This document shows, piece after piece, positions 55,069 to 64,000 of a stretch of 64,000 bases of DNA. The notes under the pieces were generated by a model, which searched no databases, was not told the DNA's origin, and saw nothing but the letters and a program-made list of their open reading frames with translations. The stretch is from NCBI RefSeq assembly GCF_000687835.1, contig NZ_JHYB01000002.1, positions 434,001 to 498,000 on the forward strand. The letters run 5' to 3'. Both the position numbers and the translations under genes were made by a program. The DNA comes from Haploplasma modicum ATCC 29102 (GTDB lineage Bacteria > Bacillota_I > Bacilli_A > Acholeplasmatales > Acholeplasmataceae). Position 1 is the first letter of the stretch, and each line of letters opens with the position of its first letter.

Positions 55069-56484
55069 ATGAAAATACTTTTTTGTAGTCCAGAGGTCTA
55101 CCCATTTAGTAAGGCCGGTGGAGTTGCAGACTTTTCTGCATCACTACCAAAAGCTTTAAATAAATTAAATACAGTTGTTAATGTTGTTACTCCCTATCAT
55201 CAAGTTGTAAAAGATGAATATAGTAGCGAAATGCAATTTGTTGGTTCTAAAACTATTGTTTTAGATAACATGGATGAAATTGCAAATTATTATAAAACAT
55301 CGCGAGATGGCGTTAATTATTATTTTATTGAACATAGTTTCTTTAACCGAGTTAAATTCTTTGACCATGATGATGATATTAAAAGATTTATGTTTTTCAA
55401 TCTTGCAATTTTAGAACTTATTGACTTAATAAAATACTATCCTGATATCATTCATTTAAATGATTGGACTAATGCACTTTTACCATATTTCTTAGATTCA
55501 TTTTATAAAGAAAAATTAGGTTATGAAAATATTAAGACACTTCTTACTATTCACAACCTAGAAAAACAAGGTGCTTATCCAAAGACTTATGAGCATTTAT
55601 TTACTAAGAAAAACTTTACTTATCTTCATATTGATAATATTAACTTCTTAAAAACTGGAATCATGCGTTCAAGTAAAATAAATACGGTAAGTCATTCGTA
55701 TCGTTCAGAAATGCTTACTAAGTTTTTTGGCTTTAGTTTAGATGGTGCCCTAAAATCTAGACAGTTAGACTTGAGGGGAATTCAAAATGGATTAGACTTT
55801 GAGTTATATAATCCAGAACTTGATCCTTATATTTTTAAAAATTATAATATTGATACTTTTACAGAGGGTAAAAAAATTAACAAACAGAATTTATACGAAG
55901 AATTAGGATTTAGGGATACAAATAAAATGTTAGTAAGTTATATTGGTAAATTTGGTAAACAAAAAGGAATTGATTTAATTACTTCTGTTATTGATAAATA
56001 CTTAACTAATGATGAATTTTATTTTGTAGTTAATGGACAAGGTGATTATCAATATGAAACTTACTTCGCTGAACTTGCTTTAAAATATCCAGATAACTTT
56101 AGATATTTTGAAGGGTTTAAGCATAAATTAAGTCAAAAGATTTATGCATCAAGTGATCTTTTATTAATGCCTAGCTTATATGAGGCAAGTGGATTAAATC
56201 AAATGATTGCAATGCGTTATGGTACTATTCCACTTGTTAGAGAAACTGGTGGACTAAAAGATACTGTTACCTCATATGATAAAGCAACAAGTAGTGGAAC
56301 TGGTTTTACTTTTGAAAACTTTGATGCTAAAGAATTTAGTGAGGCGATTGATCTTGCAGTTTACTACTATAATAATGAGAAAGAACACTTCAATAATATA
56401 ATTAGTAACGGTATGAAAATTGATAATGATATTTTAAGTATGGCAAAAGAATATCACAATTTATATTTTGAAATCTTAAAATAA
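55069..56484 (+). CDS. glgA: Glycogen synthase, GT5 family
   Basis: Uses ADP-glucose to extend alpha-1,4-glucan. PEVYPFSKAGGVADFSASLP holds the KxGG ADP-glucose motif near residue 15; HLNDWTNALLPYFL, TIHNLEKQGAYP, GIQNGLDFELYNP, SYIGKFGKQKGIDLI and MPSLYEASGLNQMIAMRYGTIPLVRETGGL follow. At 471 residues it is normal size. No glgC, glgB or glgP is nearby, so the rest of the pathway must lie elsewhere or the gene stands alone. Confidence 0.95.
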   Translation: MKILFCSPEVYPFSKAGGVADFSASLPKALNKLNTVVNVVTPYHQVVKDEYSSEMQFVGSKTIVLDNMDEIANYYKTSRDGVNYYFIEHSFFNRVKFFDHDDDIKRFMFFNLAILELIDLIKYYPDIIHLNDWTNALLPYFLDSFYKEKLGYENIKTLLTIHNLEKQGAYPKTYEHLFTKKNFTYLHIDNINFLKTGIMRSSKINTVSHSYRSEMLTKFFGFSLDGALKSRQLDLRGIQNGLDFELYNPELDPYIFKNYNIDTFTEGKKINKQNLYEELGFRDTNKMLVSYIGKFGKQKGIDLITSVIDKYLTNDEFYFVVNGQGDYQYETYFAELALKYPDNFRYFEGFKHKLSQKIYASSDLLLMPSLYEASGLNQMIAMRYGTIPLVRETGGLKDTVTSYDKATSSGTGFTFENFDAKEFSEAIDLAVYYYNNEKEHFNNIISNGMKIDNDILSMAKEYHNLYFEILK

Positions 56485-56490
56485 GACAAA

Positions 56491-56512
56491 AAAGGCTTTT
56501 TAGCCTTTTTTT
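56491..56512 (+). terminator. Intrinsic terminator of glgA
   Basis: AAAGGCT-TTTT-AGCCTTT followed by TTTT, seven-bp stem six bases after the stop codon. Confidence 0.88.
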
Positions 56513-56584
56513 ATTCATATCATTTTATCTTTTTAGATATTAGTAGTAAAATTAGATAGATTAATATATTAGGAGGGTTAATAA

Positions 56585-57943
56585 ATGTTTGATAATTACA
56601 AAATAGATTCGTGGCAAAAAGGTGTTTTATATCTTGCTACAATACTTATTATTGCTTTAATCTTTTTTATGGGAAAGAAAAAAGTAAAGTTTAGTTTAAG
56701 AATACTAACTGGTTTATTACTTGGTGCTTTAGTCGGTTTAACACTTGGTAAAACTACTACTATCTATAATGGGAATACTACTACCATTATTGCAACTATA
56801 AGACCAATTGGTAATTTATATTTAAGGTTAATACAAATGGTTGTAGTACCTCTTGTGTTTACAGCAATTATAAAGAGTTTTACAAGTCTAGAAGATACTA
56901 ATAAACTTAAAAGAATTGGTTTAAAAACACTTTTCTGGCTTTTATTTACAACAGCAATTGCGACAATAGTTGGTTTCTTGTTCGCATATATTCCAAAACT
57001 TGGAACAGGTTTTGTTACAGAACCGGGAACAACAGTTAGACCAATTGAACCAATTGAAAATGTTATTTTAGGATTCTTCCCAAATAATATTTTCCAAGCA
57101 TTATCAACAAATGTGATTATTCCGGTTGTTGTTTTTGCAATTTTTATATCAGTTGCCTTTATTATTGAACGAAAAAGAAATAAAGAAAGAGTTGAGCCAT
57201 TCATTAACTTTAACAATGCTTTAAATCAGTTAATGACTAGAATTACAAAGTTTGTTATTAAGTTAACTCCATACGCAGTATTTGCATTTATCGCCTATGC
57301 TACTTCTAGAAACAATTTTGAAACACTTAAACAATTAGGTTTCTATATTTTACTAATTCATGGCGCAATGTTATTCCATTTTGTTTTTGTTCAAATGGGA
57401 TTACTTGCAGCAAATAAAGTAAATCCAATAAAATGGATTAAAAACTTCTATCCAGCAATGACAGTTGCTTTTACTACTCAAAGTAGTTATGGAACTATGC
57501 CAGTTACAATTAAGACTTTAGAAGAAAATGTTGGGGTTAGTCCTAATATTGCAAACTTTGTAGGTCCAGTTGGCGCTAATGTTGGATTAAATGCATGTGG
57601 GGCAATATTTCCTGCAATGCTTGCGGTGATTACTGCAAATGCATATAACATTGAGTTTACGTTTGTTCATGCAATCTTACTTGTTGTAACAACAGTTATT
57701 GCCTCAATTGGTATAGCCGGCGTTCCTGGTATTGCAACTATTGCAGCAACCGTAACCCTTGCCTCCCTTGGTCTTCCACCAGAAGGAATTGCATTAGTTA
57801 TTGCAGTTGATCCATTAGTTGATATGGCACGAACAATGATTAATGTCGTTGGTACTGGAGTTGCAGCAACTTTAGTTGCTAAAAGTGAGAAAGAATTTAG
57901 CGAAGAAATTTTTGAAAGTCCAAACGTTTTAAATCAAATTTAA
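56585..57943 (+). CDS. Dicarboxylate/amino acid:cation symporter (DAACS/SLC1)
   Basis: 452 residues, eight helices plus re-entrant loops. The family pattern is present: RPIGNLYLRLIQMVVVPLVFTAII near residue 78, AFTTQSSYGTMPVTIKTLEENVGV near 295 (HP1), and IAGVPGIATIAATVTLASLGLP with AVDPLVDMARTMINVVGTGVA (HP2-TM8). TM7 reads PVGANVGLNACGAIFPAM where glutamate and dicarboxylate carriers have NMDGT, and this variant resembles TcyP-type cystine carriers. AGGAGGG precedes the ATG. Amino-acid import is likely; the substrate is unproven. Confidence 0.88.
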   Translation: MFDNYKIDSWQKGVLYLATILIIALIFFMGKKKVKFSLRILTGLLLGALVGLTLGKTTTIYNGNTTTIIATIRPIGNLYLRLIQMVVVPLVFTAIIKSFTSLEDTNKLKRIGLKTLFWLLFTTAIATIVGFLFAYIPKLGTGFVTEPGTTVRPIEPIENVILGFFPNNIFQALSTNVIIPVVVFAIFISVAFIIERKRNKERVEPFINFNNALNQLMTRITKFVIKLTPYAVFAFIAYATSRNNFETLKQLGFYILLIHGAMLFHFVFVQMGLLAANKVNPIKWIKNFYPAMTVAFTTQSSYGTMPVTIKTLEENVGVSPNIANFVGPVGANVGLNACGAIFPAMLAVITANAYNIEFTFVHAILLVVTTVIASIGIAGVPGIATIAATVTLASLGLPPEGIALVIAVDPLVDMARTMINVVGTGVAATLVAKSEKEFSEEIFESPNVLNQI

Positions 57944-57962
57944 TCAAAACTTTTTATTTAAT

Positions 57963-58040
57963 AAAAAAGTAACCATACTTTCTATTAACTTATTTAACAT
58001 TTTATGTTAATAAATAATAATTAAGTTGGTTACTTTTTTT
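57963..58040 (+). terminator. Long hairpin terminator of the symporter gene
   Basis: AAAAAGTAACC pairs with GGTTACTTTTT across an inner stem (TTATTTAACAT with ATGTTAATAA), ending in T7. It lies between the symporter and the convergent photolyase. Confidence 0.82.
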
Positions 58041-58079
58041 ATATCATTATATTTAATTGTTGGAAATAATAGATTATAT

Positions 58080-59467
58080 TTATAACAACTTATCTATTTT
58101 TTTTACCTTTGTTAGATAATTATCCATTTTAAACTTTCTTGTTAATCCTTGCTCGTTCATATATCTTAATTTACCGAAAATTGGTCTTTCAATAAATGGT
58201 CTATCATGCTTACCAAAGCACCACGCAAAGGCAGCAAAACTATTAGCATCTCTTCCGTCAATTAAATATTTATTATTTAAATATTTAATAGTTTCATATG
58301 CATCATAATAATTATCGGTCCATTCGATTATTTTTTTCCGAAATACATTCTAAGATAATTAGGAAGATAGCCAGTTATGATCATCTCTTTCATTAATGCA
58401 TTAAAATATTTATCATGAGTATTAAAATTAGTATAATCAGAAACTGTATAAAGTTTAATTCTTTTATCATTTTGATGATTAAGTAAGGTTTCTTTTACCC
58501 AAGGTTCTGTAATATAATAGAAATTATCGTAATTTTCGTTATAATAAACAAAATTATGAGCAAGTTCTCTTCTTACTATTAATTGCTCTACAAATAAATT
58601 AAAATTTGTAGCATCAATCAAAGATTTAGAAAGTAATTTTTCTAACCTATCATATATTTCTAAAACAGAGATTTGACCAAAATGAATATACATTGATAGT
58701 TTAGAAGTTAATTCTAAGGATGGATCACTACTTTTATAATAATTTTTTAATTTATTTAGATAAAAATCATTAAAATGCTTTACTGCATTACTATATCCCC
58801 CGCGATAAAGCGGGCTAACTTTTACTGTTTTATCAATTAATAATTTATTAATTAATAGAGCTATATCAATCTCACTAAGACTAATTAAAAGTTTATTTTT
58901 ATTTTCAATTTTTTCTAATGTGTAAAAATCTCGGAAGTTTTCAAGTACTTTAAAAACTTTAGGTCTAATAGTATATGCCCCATATTCAATTTTATTTGAT
59001 AGTATACTAACAGGAATTAATAAATCTGTATCAATTAATTCAACATATAAATCACTTTCATTTTTGTCTATATATTCCATCATATCAGTTTTTATTTTTC
59101 TACTAAATCGCAAAACACCCTTATCAAGAAAAAGCGCTTGAGCATTTTTAAGTAATTCTTTAATTTCTTCAACTGGGTCACCAATTTTCAAAATAAAAGA
59201 AATATTTAACAATTCAAGTTCTTTAACAACTTCACTTAAGCCTTCTAACATAAAAGTATAATGTCTTAGATTAGCTTCAGGAAAATTATCAGTTAAGCAA
59301 AAATAAACTGCTAATGGTAATTCATATTTATTAGCATATTTAATTGCTTCATTTAAAGCGTGATTATAATTAATTCTTGCTGATTGTTGCATATGATATA
59401 AGACATAACTTCGTTTAGTTATTCTATTATTATCATTTAGTATTTCACTTCTTAGTTTGTTCATCAT
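58080..59467 (-). pseudogene. phr: Class II DNA photolyase interrupted by a single-base frameshift
   Basis: The minus strand codes for a class II CPD photolyase: [20 protein letters not shown] at the start, TDNFPEANLRHYTFMLEGL near residue 60, GGYSNAVKHFNDFYLNKL, and RRELAHNFVYYNENYDNF. After IITGYLPNYLRMYFGKK a TAA at 58328 ends the frame within an A7 run (GGAAAAAAATAATC). In the frame one base over it continues without interruption: IIEWTDNYYDAYETIKYLNN, DGRDANSFAAFAWCFGKHDR, IFGKLRYMNEQGLTRKF, to TAA at 58080, which is the rest of the enzyme. One extra A restores about 462 residues. Sequencing error, real mutation or slippage are all possible. The original start is next to the DUF1295 stop. 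Confidence 0.88.
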
Positions 59468-60254
59468 ATTTCACCTTTTTACTTGGTAGAGGAAAAAATA
59501 TTGATGTTCTTTTTGCATATTCTTGATATAAAAGATTATCTTTATATCTCTTTTCAAGAAGTGGTACACCACTTACAAATAACAATAATAACGTAATTAC
59601 TAATGGTCCAACCAAACTTAATAGTGTAATTAAATTATTTATATTAATTGCAGCAATACCAAGACCTATCCATAGCAAACTTTCTCCAAAATAATTAGGG
59701 TGTCTTGTATACTTAAATACTCCTTTAGTTAATATTTTCCCCTTGTTTAATGGATTTTTTTTGAACTTTTTCAAACTAGAATCAGCAACCACTTCAAAAG
59801 TAAAACCAATAGCAAATAATAAAACCCCAAATATAAAAATTATATTTTCAAAAATGCCTAAATTACTTTTAACATATAGATTTGAAAAATATATCGGTGT
59901 CGCAACAACAAAACAAAGAGTTGCTTGAAGCATAAATACTTTAAAATATGAATTGATTAAAACTTTATTTTTCCATTTTTTTCTCATGTTTTGATATCTG
60001 AAATCTTCTTCTTTATTCCAATTTCTAATAAACAAGTAGAAAGATAATCTAAGACTCCAGATTAAGACTAATAAATTAATAATCAACTGATATATGCTAA
60101 ATTCTTTACTTAAAATAAATGAACTTACTGCAACAACTAAAAATCCTAGACCCCAACCAATATCTACTAGCCCATTATTTTTTTTGAAAGTAGCTATTAA
60201 AAACCATATTGTAAAATAGACAATAAGACTTAAATAAATATATAAATAACTCAT
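59445..60254 (-). CDS. DUF1295 family membrane protein (steroid reductase/isoprenylcysteine methyltransferase-like)
   Basis: About 269 residues, seven helices. The DUF1295 block is [21 protein letters not shown] near residue 196, followed by [12 protein letters not shown]; the N-terminus contains [13 protein letters not shown]. The family's RHPNY motif is shared with membrane methyltransferases and reductases acting on lipids. The ATG at 60254 has GGAGG 6 bases upstream; an in-frame ATG 42 bases earlier would overlap the DAK2 gene. It overlaps the photolyase by 23 bases, part of an operon seen elsewhere in light-stress clusters. Confidence 0.88.
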   Translation of the reverse strand: MSYLYIYLSLIVYFTIWFLIATFKKNNGLVDIGWGLGFLVVAVSSFILSKEFSIYQLIINLLVLIWSLRLSFYLFIRNWNKEEDFRYQNMRKKWKNKVLINSYFKVFMLQATLCFVVATPIYFSNLYVKSNLGIFENIIFIFGVLLFAIGFTFEVVADSSLKKFKKNPLNKGKILTKGVFKYTRHPNYFGESLLWIGLGIAAININNLITLLSLVGPLVITLLLLFVSGVPLLEKRYKDNLLYQEYAKRTSIFFPLPSKKVKYDEQTKK

Positions 60255-60255
60255 G

Positions 60256-62034
60256 TTAATCCTCCATAATATATCCAACAGCAATAGATCCATCACCCGA
60301 GTTTAGTGCTACAACAGATGATATTCCCTCAATATATTCTTCTTCAAAACCTAATAAATCAACTAATTTATTTTTTAAATATAAAACATTTTTCAAATTT
60401 CCCTCGTGAACTATTGCATATTTTAAGATTTTATGTTCATCGTGATCTTGTTTTATCATTTTAATAATATTTTTAAGATTCTTTTTCTCTCCTAAAGATT
60501 TACCTAAAACAACACCTTCTCCATTCTTATCAATCGAAACGATTGGCTTTAATCTAAGTATTTTTGCAATAAATCCTAAACTTTTTTTAATTCTTCCACC
60601 TTTAACCATATTATCCAATGATTTTAAGTGAACTAAAATTTTTATCTTGCTTTTTAATATATTTAACTTTTTTTCTATTAAATCAAGTTCTAAATTATCG
60701 GAAATTAAATTTGCCGCACTCTTAACTAAAAGCCCTTGTGCAACACTATTTAAGTTTGAATTAATTACTTTAATTTCTAACTCTGGGAAATCTTTTTTTA
60801 CTAGATTAAAAATGTTATTAGTCCCACTCATCTTACTTGAAACAGTAATTACTATAAATTTTTTATAATACTCTTTTAAGTAATCAAATAAACTTCTAAT
60901 TCTTAAAAGGCTAGGTGCAGCAGTTTTAGGAAACATTTTGTTGCTTTTGATAACTGTAAATAAATATTTATTATTAATAGTTAACTTATCCAAATAAGTT
61001 ACATTATCTAATTCTATTTCTACTGGAAGTACTTGGATTTGATTTATATCTATAAATGATTTTGGTAAATCTGCAATTGAATCTGTAATCAAACAGATGT
61101 CATTTTTTCTTTGATATTTAAGTTCATGTTGATTTTTCATATCATCAACTTTGGTTTCAACAATTGACGATTTTTCACTTAATATATTAATTAAAGTATC
61201 AGGATTATTAGTATGAATATGAAGTTTTATATATTTATCAGTAATTCCAACTACTATAGAAGAACCAAGCGAACCCACACTTTTAATCAATTCATCTTTA
61301 CTTAAACTTGTATTAATTAAAACTTCAGTACAATATCTATGTTCCAGATCTTCGATATTTTCATCGTGGGATGATATATCATCGTACTTTTCGAATTGAT
61401 TTATGTTATTTCCAATTACGTTATCATATAGAATACTACTTATAAAACCATCAAGGAAAATAATAAATCCTAATGCTCCAGAATCTACAACATTATATTT
61501 TTTTAATATTTCTAATTCTTCTTTAGTATTTTCGAGTTCCATTTTTAAGATATTGTATGAGGTAATAAGTTTTTCTTCTACACTATTATTTTTACTTTGT
61601 TCGATTTTTAAAAGATTAACCCACTTTCTCATTAACGTAATAATAGTTCCTTCTACTGGGTTTTCAAGTGAACTATAAGCAGTTAGAAAACCATTTTCCA
61701 TTTGCTCAATTAATTTATCAAATGTTAAATATTCAAAATTAACATTTATACTTAGTCCATAAAAAAACTGTGAGAAAATAAGACCTGAGTTTCCTTTTGA
61801 ACCAATAAGTGCAGCTTCACTTACTGAGATTAAAGTCTCTTTCAAGGTATTTTCTATTTTAGATCGGTTTATTATTGATTTCATCAAAGAAGCTAGATTA
61901 CTGCCAGTATCAGCATCTTTAACAGGAAAAACATTAATTTTATCAAGATAATTTTTTGCATTTAAAACTAAATTAGCACCATTAACGAAAGCTTTATGAA
62001 TTTCTTCTTTGTCAATTAAAATTTCTCTAGTCAA
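60256..62034 (-). CDS. DAK2-DegV fusion protein, FakA-FakB-like
   Basis: 592 residues. N-terminal DAK2 kinase domain with [17 protein letters not shown] (Asp40 and Asp42 for Mg-ATP; usual PxPDGDTGTNM) and [17 protein letters not shown] near 95. A middle FakA-like segment contains HRYCTEVLI near 230 and KLHIHTNNP. The C-terminal about 280 residues form a DegV fatty-acid-binding domain: [12 protein letters not shown] near 318, [16 protein letters not shown], and [16 protein letters not shown]. FakA phosphorylates fatty acids held by FakB; the fusion puts both in one chain. It overlaps the DUF2177 gene by 4 bases. Confidence 0.88.
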   Translation of the reverse strand: MTREILIDKEEIHKAFVNGANLVLNAKNYLDKINVFPVKDADTGSNLASLMKSIINRSKIENTLKETLISVSEAALIGSKGNSGLIFSQFFYGLSINVNFEYLTFDKLIEQMENGFLTAYSSLENPVEGTIITLMRKWVNLLKIEQSKNNSVEEKLITSYNILKMELENTKEELEILKKYNVVDSGALGFIIFLDGFISSILYDNVIGNNINQFEKYDDISSHDENIEDLEHRYCTEVLINTSLSKDELIKSVGSLGSSIVVGITDKYIKLHIHTNNPDTLINILSEKSSIVETKVDDMKNQHELKYQRKNDICLITDSIADLPKSFIDINQIQVLPVEIELDNVTYLDKLTINNKYLFTVIKSNKMFPKTAAPSLLRIRSLFDYLKEYYKKFIVITVSSKMSGTNNIFNLVKKDFPELEIKVINSNLNSVAQGLLVKSAANLISDNLELDLIEKKLNILKSKIKILVHLKSLDNMVKGGRIKKSLGFIAKILRLKPIVSIDKNGEGVVLGKSLGEKKNLKNIIKMIKQDHDEHKILKYAIVHEGNLKNVLYLKNKLVDLLGFEEEYIEGISSVVALNSGDGSIAVGYIMED

Positions 62035-62441
62035 TTAAATATCCCCCTATATATCAAATAAGTTAAAATTGCTGTTATATTAGCAATTATTACACCATAA
62101 CTTAAATCAACTAATACAACATTTATTTTGAAACCTTTTAAAGTTGAAAAATTAGTTAAGTCATATGTTGCATAAGTCACTAAGCCAAAAAGGCTTGCTT
62201 TTAAAATTAATTTAACTAAATTTTCGTCTATGTTTGGCATTATAACAAAAATTACTAATGAAACAATAAAAATTAAATAAAATATTATTGCTGAAAGATA
62301 ATTAATCTTTTCCTTCATTAGAAATCCAATTTGGTTTTTATAAAAGTTTTTTGCAACAAAAACTAACCAAATAATGTCAAATACCAAAAAAACAGTTAAT
62401 GCGATTATGAATAATTTTAAAAATAACAACATAAGAAACAC
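62031..62441 (-). CDS. DUF2177 family membrane protein
   Basis: 136 residues with four hydrophobic helices (about 6-26, 48-68, 79-98 and 107-129). The DUF2177 signature TYATYDLTNFSTLKGF near residue 95 and VVLVDLSYGVIIA near 112 are clear; the loop NFYKNQIGFLM is also usual. Function unknown. First gene of the photolyase operon; AAAGAGGTG precedes the start. DUF2177 genes often accompany DUF1295 and photolyase genes in bacterial light-response clusters. Confidence 0.88.
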   Translation of the reverse strand: MFLMLLFLKLFIIALTVFLVFDIIWLVFVAKNFYKNQIGFLMKEKINYLSAIIFYLIFIVSLVIFVIMPNIDENLVKLILKASLFGLVTYATYDLTNFSTLKGFKINVVLVDLSYGVIIANITAILTYLIYRGIFN

Positions 62442-62541
62442 CTCTTTCTATTAAATTTATTTTACTATTTATAAATATTTTTTATATTAACAATTAATCT
62501 TAATTTGAAAATACCTTTATTCATAAAATTTAGTTAAAAAT

Positions 62542-62584
62542 AAAAGACTTTTTAAAACATATTTTAGATATTAAAAAGTCTTTT
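62542..62584 (-). terminator. Intrinsic terminator of the GNAT gene at 62.6 kb
   Basis: A perfect 14-bp inverted repeat (AAAAGACTTTTTAA and its complement, 15-base loop) followed on the minus strand by ATTTTTAAC; 15 bases after the stop. Confidence 0.82.
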
Positions 62585-62599
62585 CATTCAATTATTTTT

Positions 62600-63007
62600 T
62601 TAAATTTTTTTCATCATAAAGTATTCGTATTTTTCATCAGATAACTCATAAGAGGCAATAATACTATAGCCTAGTTGAAGATAAAAATCTCTACCTTGCC
62701 AACTAAATGTATCTAATCGAATTACATTTACTCCTTCAAATTTAGCGCGTTCTTCCATATAGCTTATTAAAGCTTTACCAAACCCGTGCTTTCTATATTT
62801 TTCTGATACAAATAATGTTTCAATATACATTACTTTGTATGCTTCTAATTTAGCGGTTATTCCAGCTACTAAATTATTTTCCTCGTCATAGTAACCATAG
62901 CTAATTTTTTTGTTAAAATCCACATTAGTTTCTAAGACATCAAAAGTGTGCAATCCGGACTCTAGCGTCCTCTGGTCTTCGTCATTCATTTCTCGCATGA
63001 CTAACAT
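62600..63007 (-). CDS. GNAT family acetyltransferase
   Basis: 135 residues with the acetyl-CoA loop ETLFVSEKYRKHGFGKALISYME (RKHGFGKA) near residue 74, DTFSWQGRDFYLQLGY near 104 and C-terminal FMMKKI. The WQGRDFY and FSxxxxxxFY pattern is common in GNATs annotated as modifying small amines, substrate undetermined. The start lies three residues before an alternative MREMND start; the ribosome site is weak (AGAAG) either way. A CTAGATG/CATCTAG inverted repeat lies about 20 bases upstream. Confidence 0.85.
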   Translation of the reverse strand: MLVMREMNDEDQRTLESGLHTFDVLETNVDFNKKISYGYYDEENNLVAGITAKLEAYKVMYIETLFVSEKYRKHGFGKALISYMEERAKFEGVNVIRLDTFSWQGRDFYLQLGYSIIASYELSDEKYEYFMMKKI

Positions 63008-63023
63008 TTAATATTTCTTCTTT

Positions 63024-63044
63024 CTAGATGTTAATATCATCTAG
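63024..63044. promoter_or_regulatory. Inverted repeat in the leader of the GNAT gene
   Basis: CTAGATG-TTAATAT-CATCTAG, a perfect 7-bp palindrome between the GNAT and queG genes. No T-run follows on either strand, so it may be an operator or RNA hairpin rather than a terminator. Role unknown. Confidence 0.4.
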
Positions 63045-63088
63045 CCTTATTATATGCTTTAATTTTTGTTTTGTAAAGTGGTTTAATT

Positions 63089-64000
63089 TTATAATGATAT
63101 ATCAATTTTTTCTAATTTTTCTAAGATGTTTTTAGCATCTTTTTTATACCAAAATGGATACTTGTCGCTTATTAGTGTTTCTTTAATTTTTTCGTTAAAA
63201 CTAGTATTTTTTTGTTTTAAAAGAATCGTTAAAGCATTTCTTAAAAGGAGCGTTTTACCACGCCATGTATAGGCGTGTTTGCCGTATTTAGCTAAAAACT
63301 CTTTATTGGTTAAATCAAATAAATCATTAATTAAAACATATGCTGTTGGTTTGGCTAAGAAGGCTTCAGTTCTTGTTACATTAATACCTTTATTTTTAGG
63401 ACAAACTCGCTGACAAATATCACAGCCTAAAAGTAGGGTATTTTTTGAGATTTCATAATCCGTCAAACTTCTTTTTTGTTGGTTATAACTACTAATACAT
63501 TTACTTGAATCAAAGCCCTCAAATAAAGCATTAACTGGGCATGCTTTAATACATATAGTACATGATCCACATGAATCGGTATTTTCTTTTCTAACTTCTT
63601 TATAATGATTTTTAGTTAAGACTAAACCAATAAAAAAATAACTACCAAACTCTTTATGAATCATTAAATTGTTTTTGGCATGATAGGCCATACCTGTCAT
63701 TTCAAGACATTTTTGTTCAATAATTGAGTGATTATCAGATAGTGCCAAATACTCTTCATCGATATCTTTTAAAGTCTCTTTCATTAGTTCTTTTATTACA
63801 TCATGATAATCATAGCCATAAGTATACATTGATGCTGTTAGGCTATCTTTTTCATGTTTTAAATAAACATTGGGATAAGCAAGACCAACAACAAAGATTG
63901 ACTTATAATCATCTAATAGTTCATCTTTTCTATATGTTTCATATCTTTTAACATCAATTACGCCAACAAAGTCAAATGCCTCTTTTAATTTTTCATAAAT
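63089..64000 (-). CDS. queG: Epoxyqueuosine reductase (N-terminus beyond the window)
   Basis: The frame runs through the window edge; about 303 codons are visible, and an ATG at 63829 is internal. The upstream part YKSIFVVGLAYPN and MYTYGYDYHDVIKELM matches the corrinoid-binding N-terminus of QueG. Two 4Fe-4S clusters are shown by CGSCTICIKACP near the middle and CDICQRVCPKN, with SKCISSYNQQKR between. QueG removes the epoxide oxygen from epoxyqueuosine in tRNA wobble modification. No HEAT-repeat tail follows, as in the short form. Confidence 0.93.
   Translation of the reverse strand: MYEKLKEAFDFVGVIDVKRYETYRKDELLDDYKSIFVVGLAYPNVYLKHEKDSLTASMYTYGYDYHDVIKELMKETLKDIDEEYLALSDNHSIIEQKCLEMTGMAYHAKNNLMIHKEFGSYFFIGLVLTKNHYKEVRKENTDSCGSCTICIKACPVNALFEGFDSSKCISSYNQQKRSLTDYEISKNTLLLGCDICQRVCPKNKGINVTRTEAFLAKPTAYVLINDLFDLTNKEFLAKYGKHAYTWRGKTLLLRNALTILLKQKNTSFNEKIKETLISDKYPFWYKKDAKNILEKLEKIDISL

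Noticed and set aside
56764-57216. 150-residue open frame antisense to the symporter gene
   Set aside because: Shadow of the real coding strand; no start signal and no family resemblance.
58080-58334. Separate small gene downstream of the photolyase
   Set aside because: The frame encodes the conserved C-terminal photolyase segment and has no own start or ribosome site; it is the continuation of the frameshifted gene.

Overview
The window is AT-rich, gene-dense bacterial DNA with short intergenic gaps, strong Shine-Dalgarno sequences and many intrinsic terminators. Genes read through with TGA as a stop (for example ligA ends in TGA) and Trp as TGG, so the code is standard rather than the Mycoplasma code. 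Together with WhiA, AcpS, TrxB, Lgt, heterodimeric ABC exporters, FMN and c-di-AMP riboswitches and Mollicute-style gene content, this suggests a low-GC Bacillota/Mycoplasmatota lineage that kept TGA as stop (Acholeplasma- or Izemoplasma-like). No prophage, insertion sequence, CRISPR array, rRNA or tRNA gene was recognised.

Layout. 1-10.6 kb (minus): a housekeeping run ligA-uvrA-(membrane protein)-lgt-HAD phosphatase-trxB-whiA-acpS-(anchored protein)-tex. 10.6-19.1 kb: a six-gene minus operon (DUF4127 protein, alpha/beta hydrolase, FAD oxidoreductase, unknown protein, NanE, SGNH hydrolase) next to a GntR/UTRA regulator and a divergent ROK kinase, which looks like an uncharacterised amino-sugar or glycan-derivative catabolic locus. 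19.2-25.5 kb: eno, a riboflavin ECF component behind an FMN riboswitch, gpmI, glycerol kinase and a monoacylglycerol-lipase-like enzyme. 25.6-35.5 kb: NERD protein, heterodimeric ABC exporter with a small membrane protein lacking an ordinary start codon, BaiN-like flavoprotein, GNAT, GtrA, a metal P-type ATPase with a detached HMA protein, and an AlkA-type glycosylase. 35.6-47.8 kb: metNIQ, a c-di-AMP-riboswitch-controlled cation/proton antiporter, M28 peptidase, ackA, HlyIII, trmL, pncB, yaaA and cardiolipin synthase. 47.9-57.9 kb: orphan EIIC, argS, a TrpXYZ-type ABC transporter, glgA and an SLC1-type symporter. 58-64 kb: a photolyase operon (DUF2177, DAK2-DegV fusion, DUF1295, class II photolyase broken by a frameshift), GNAT and queG.

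The most striking element is the leader of the TrpXYZ-type ABC operon (about 52.03-52.30 kb). It holds a promoter, a 22-residue leader peptide with six consecutive tyrosine codons, and a set of mutually exclusive RNA helices ending in an intrinsic terminator just before the first transporter gene. The leader stop codon lies inside the helix that decides the outcome. This is what a ribosome-mediated tyrosine attenuator would look like, and it predicts that the transporter imports tyrosine (or a precursor). Other points worth attention are the DUF4127/NanE operon with a HutC-type operator over its promoter, the photolyase frameshift in an A7 run, the small membrane ORF with only an AUU start, the FakA-FakB-like fusion, and a perfect palindrome over the metal-ATPase promoter.
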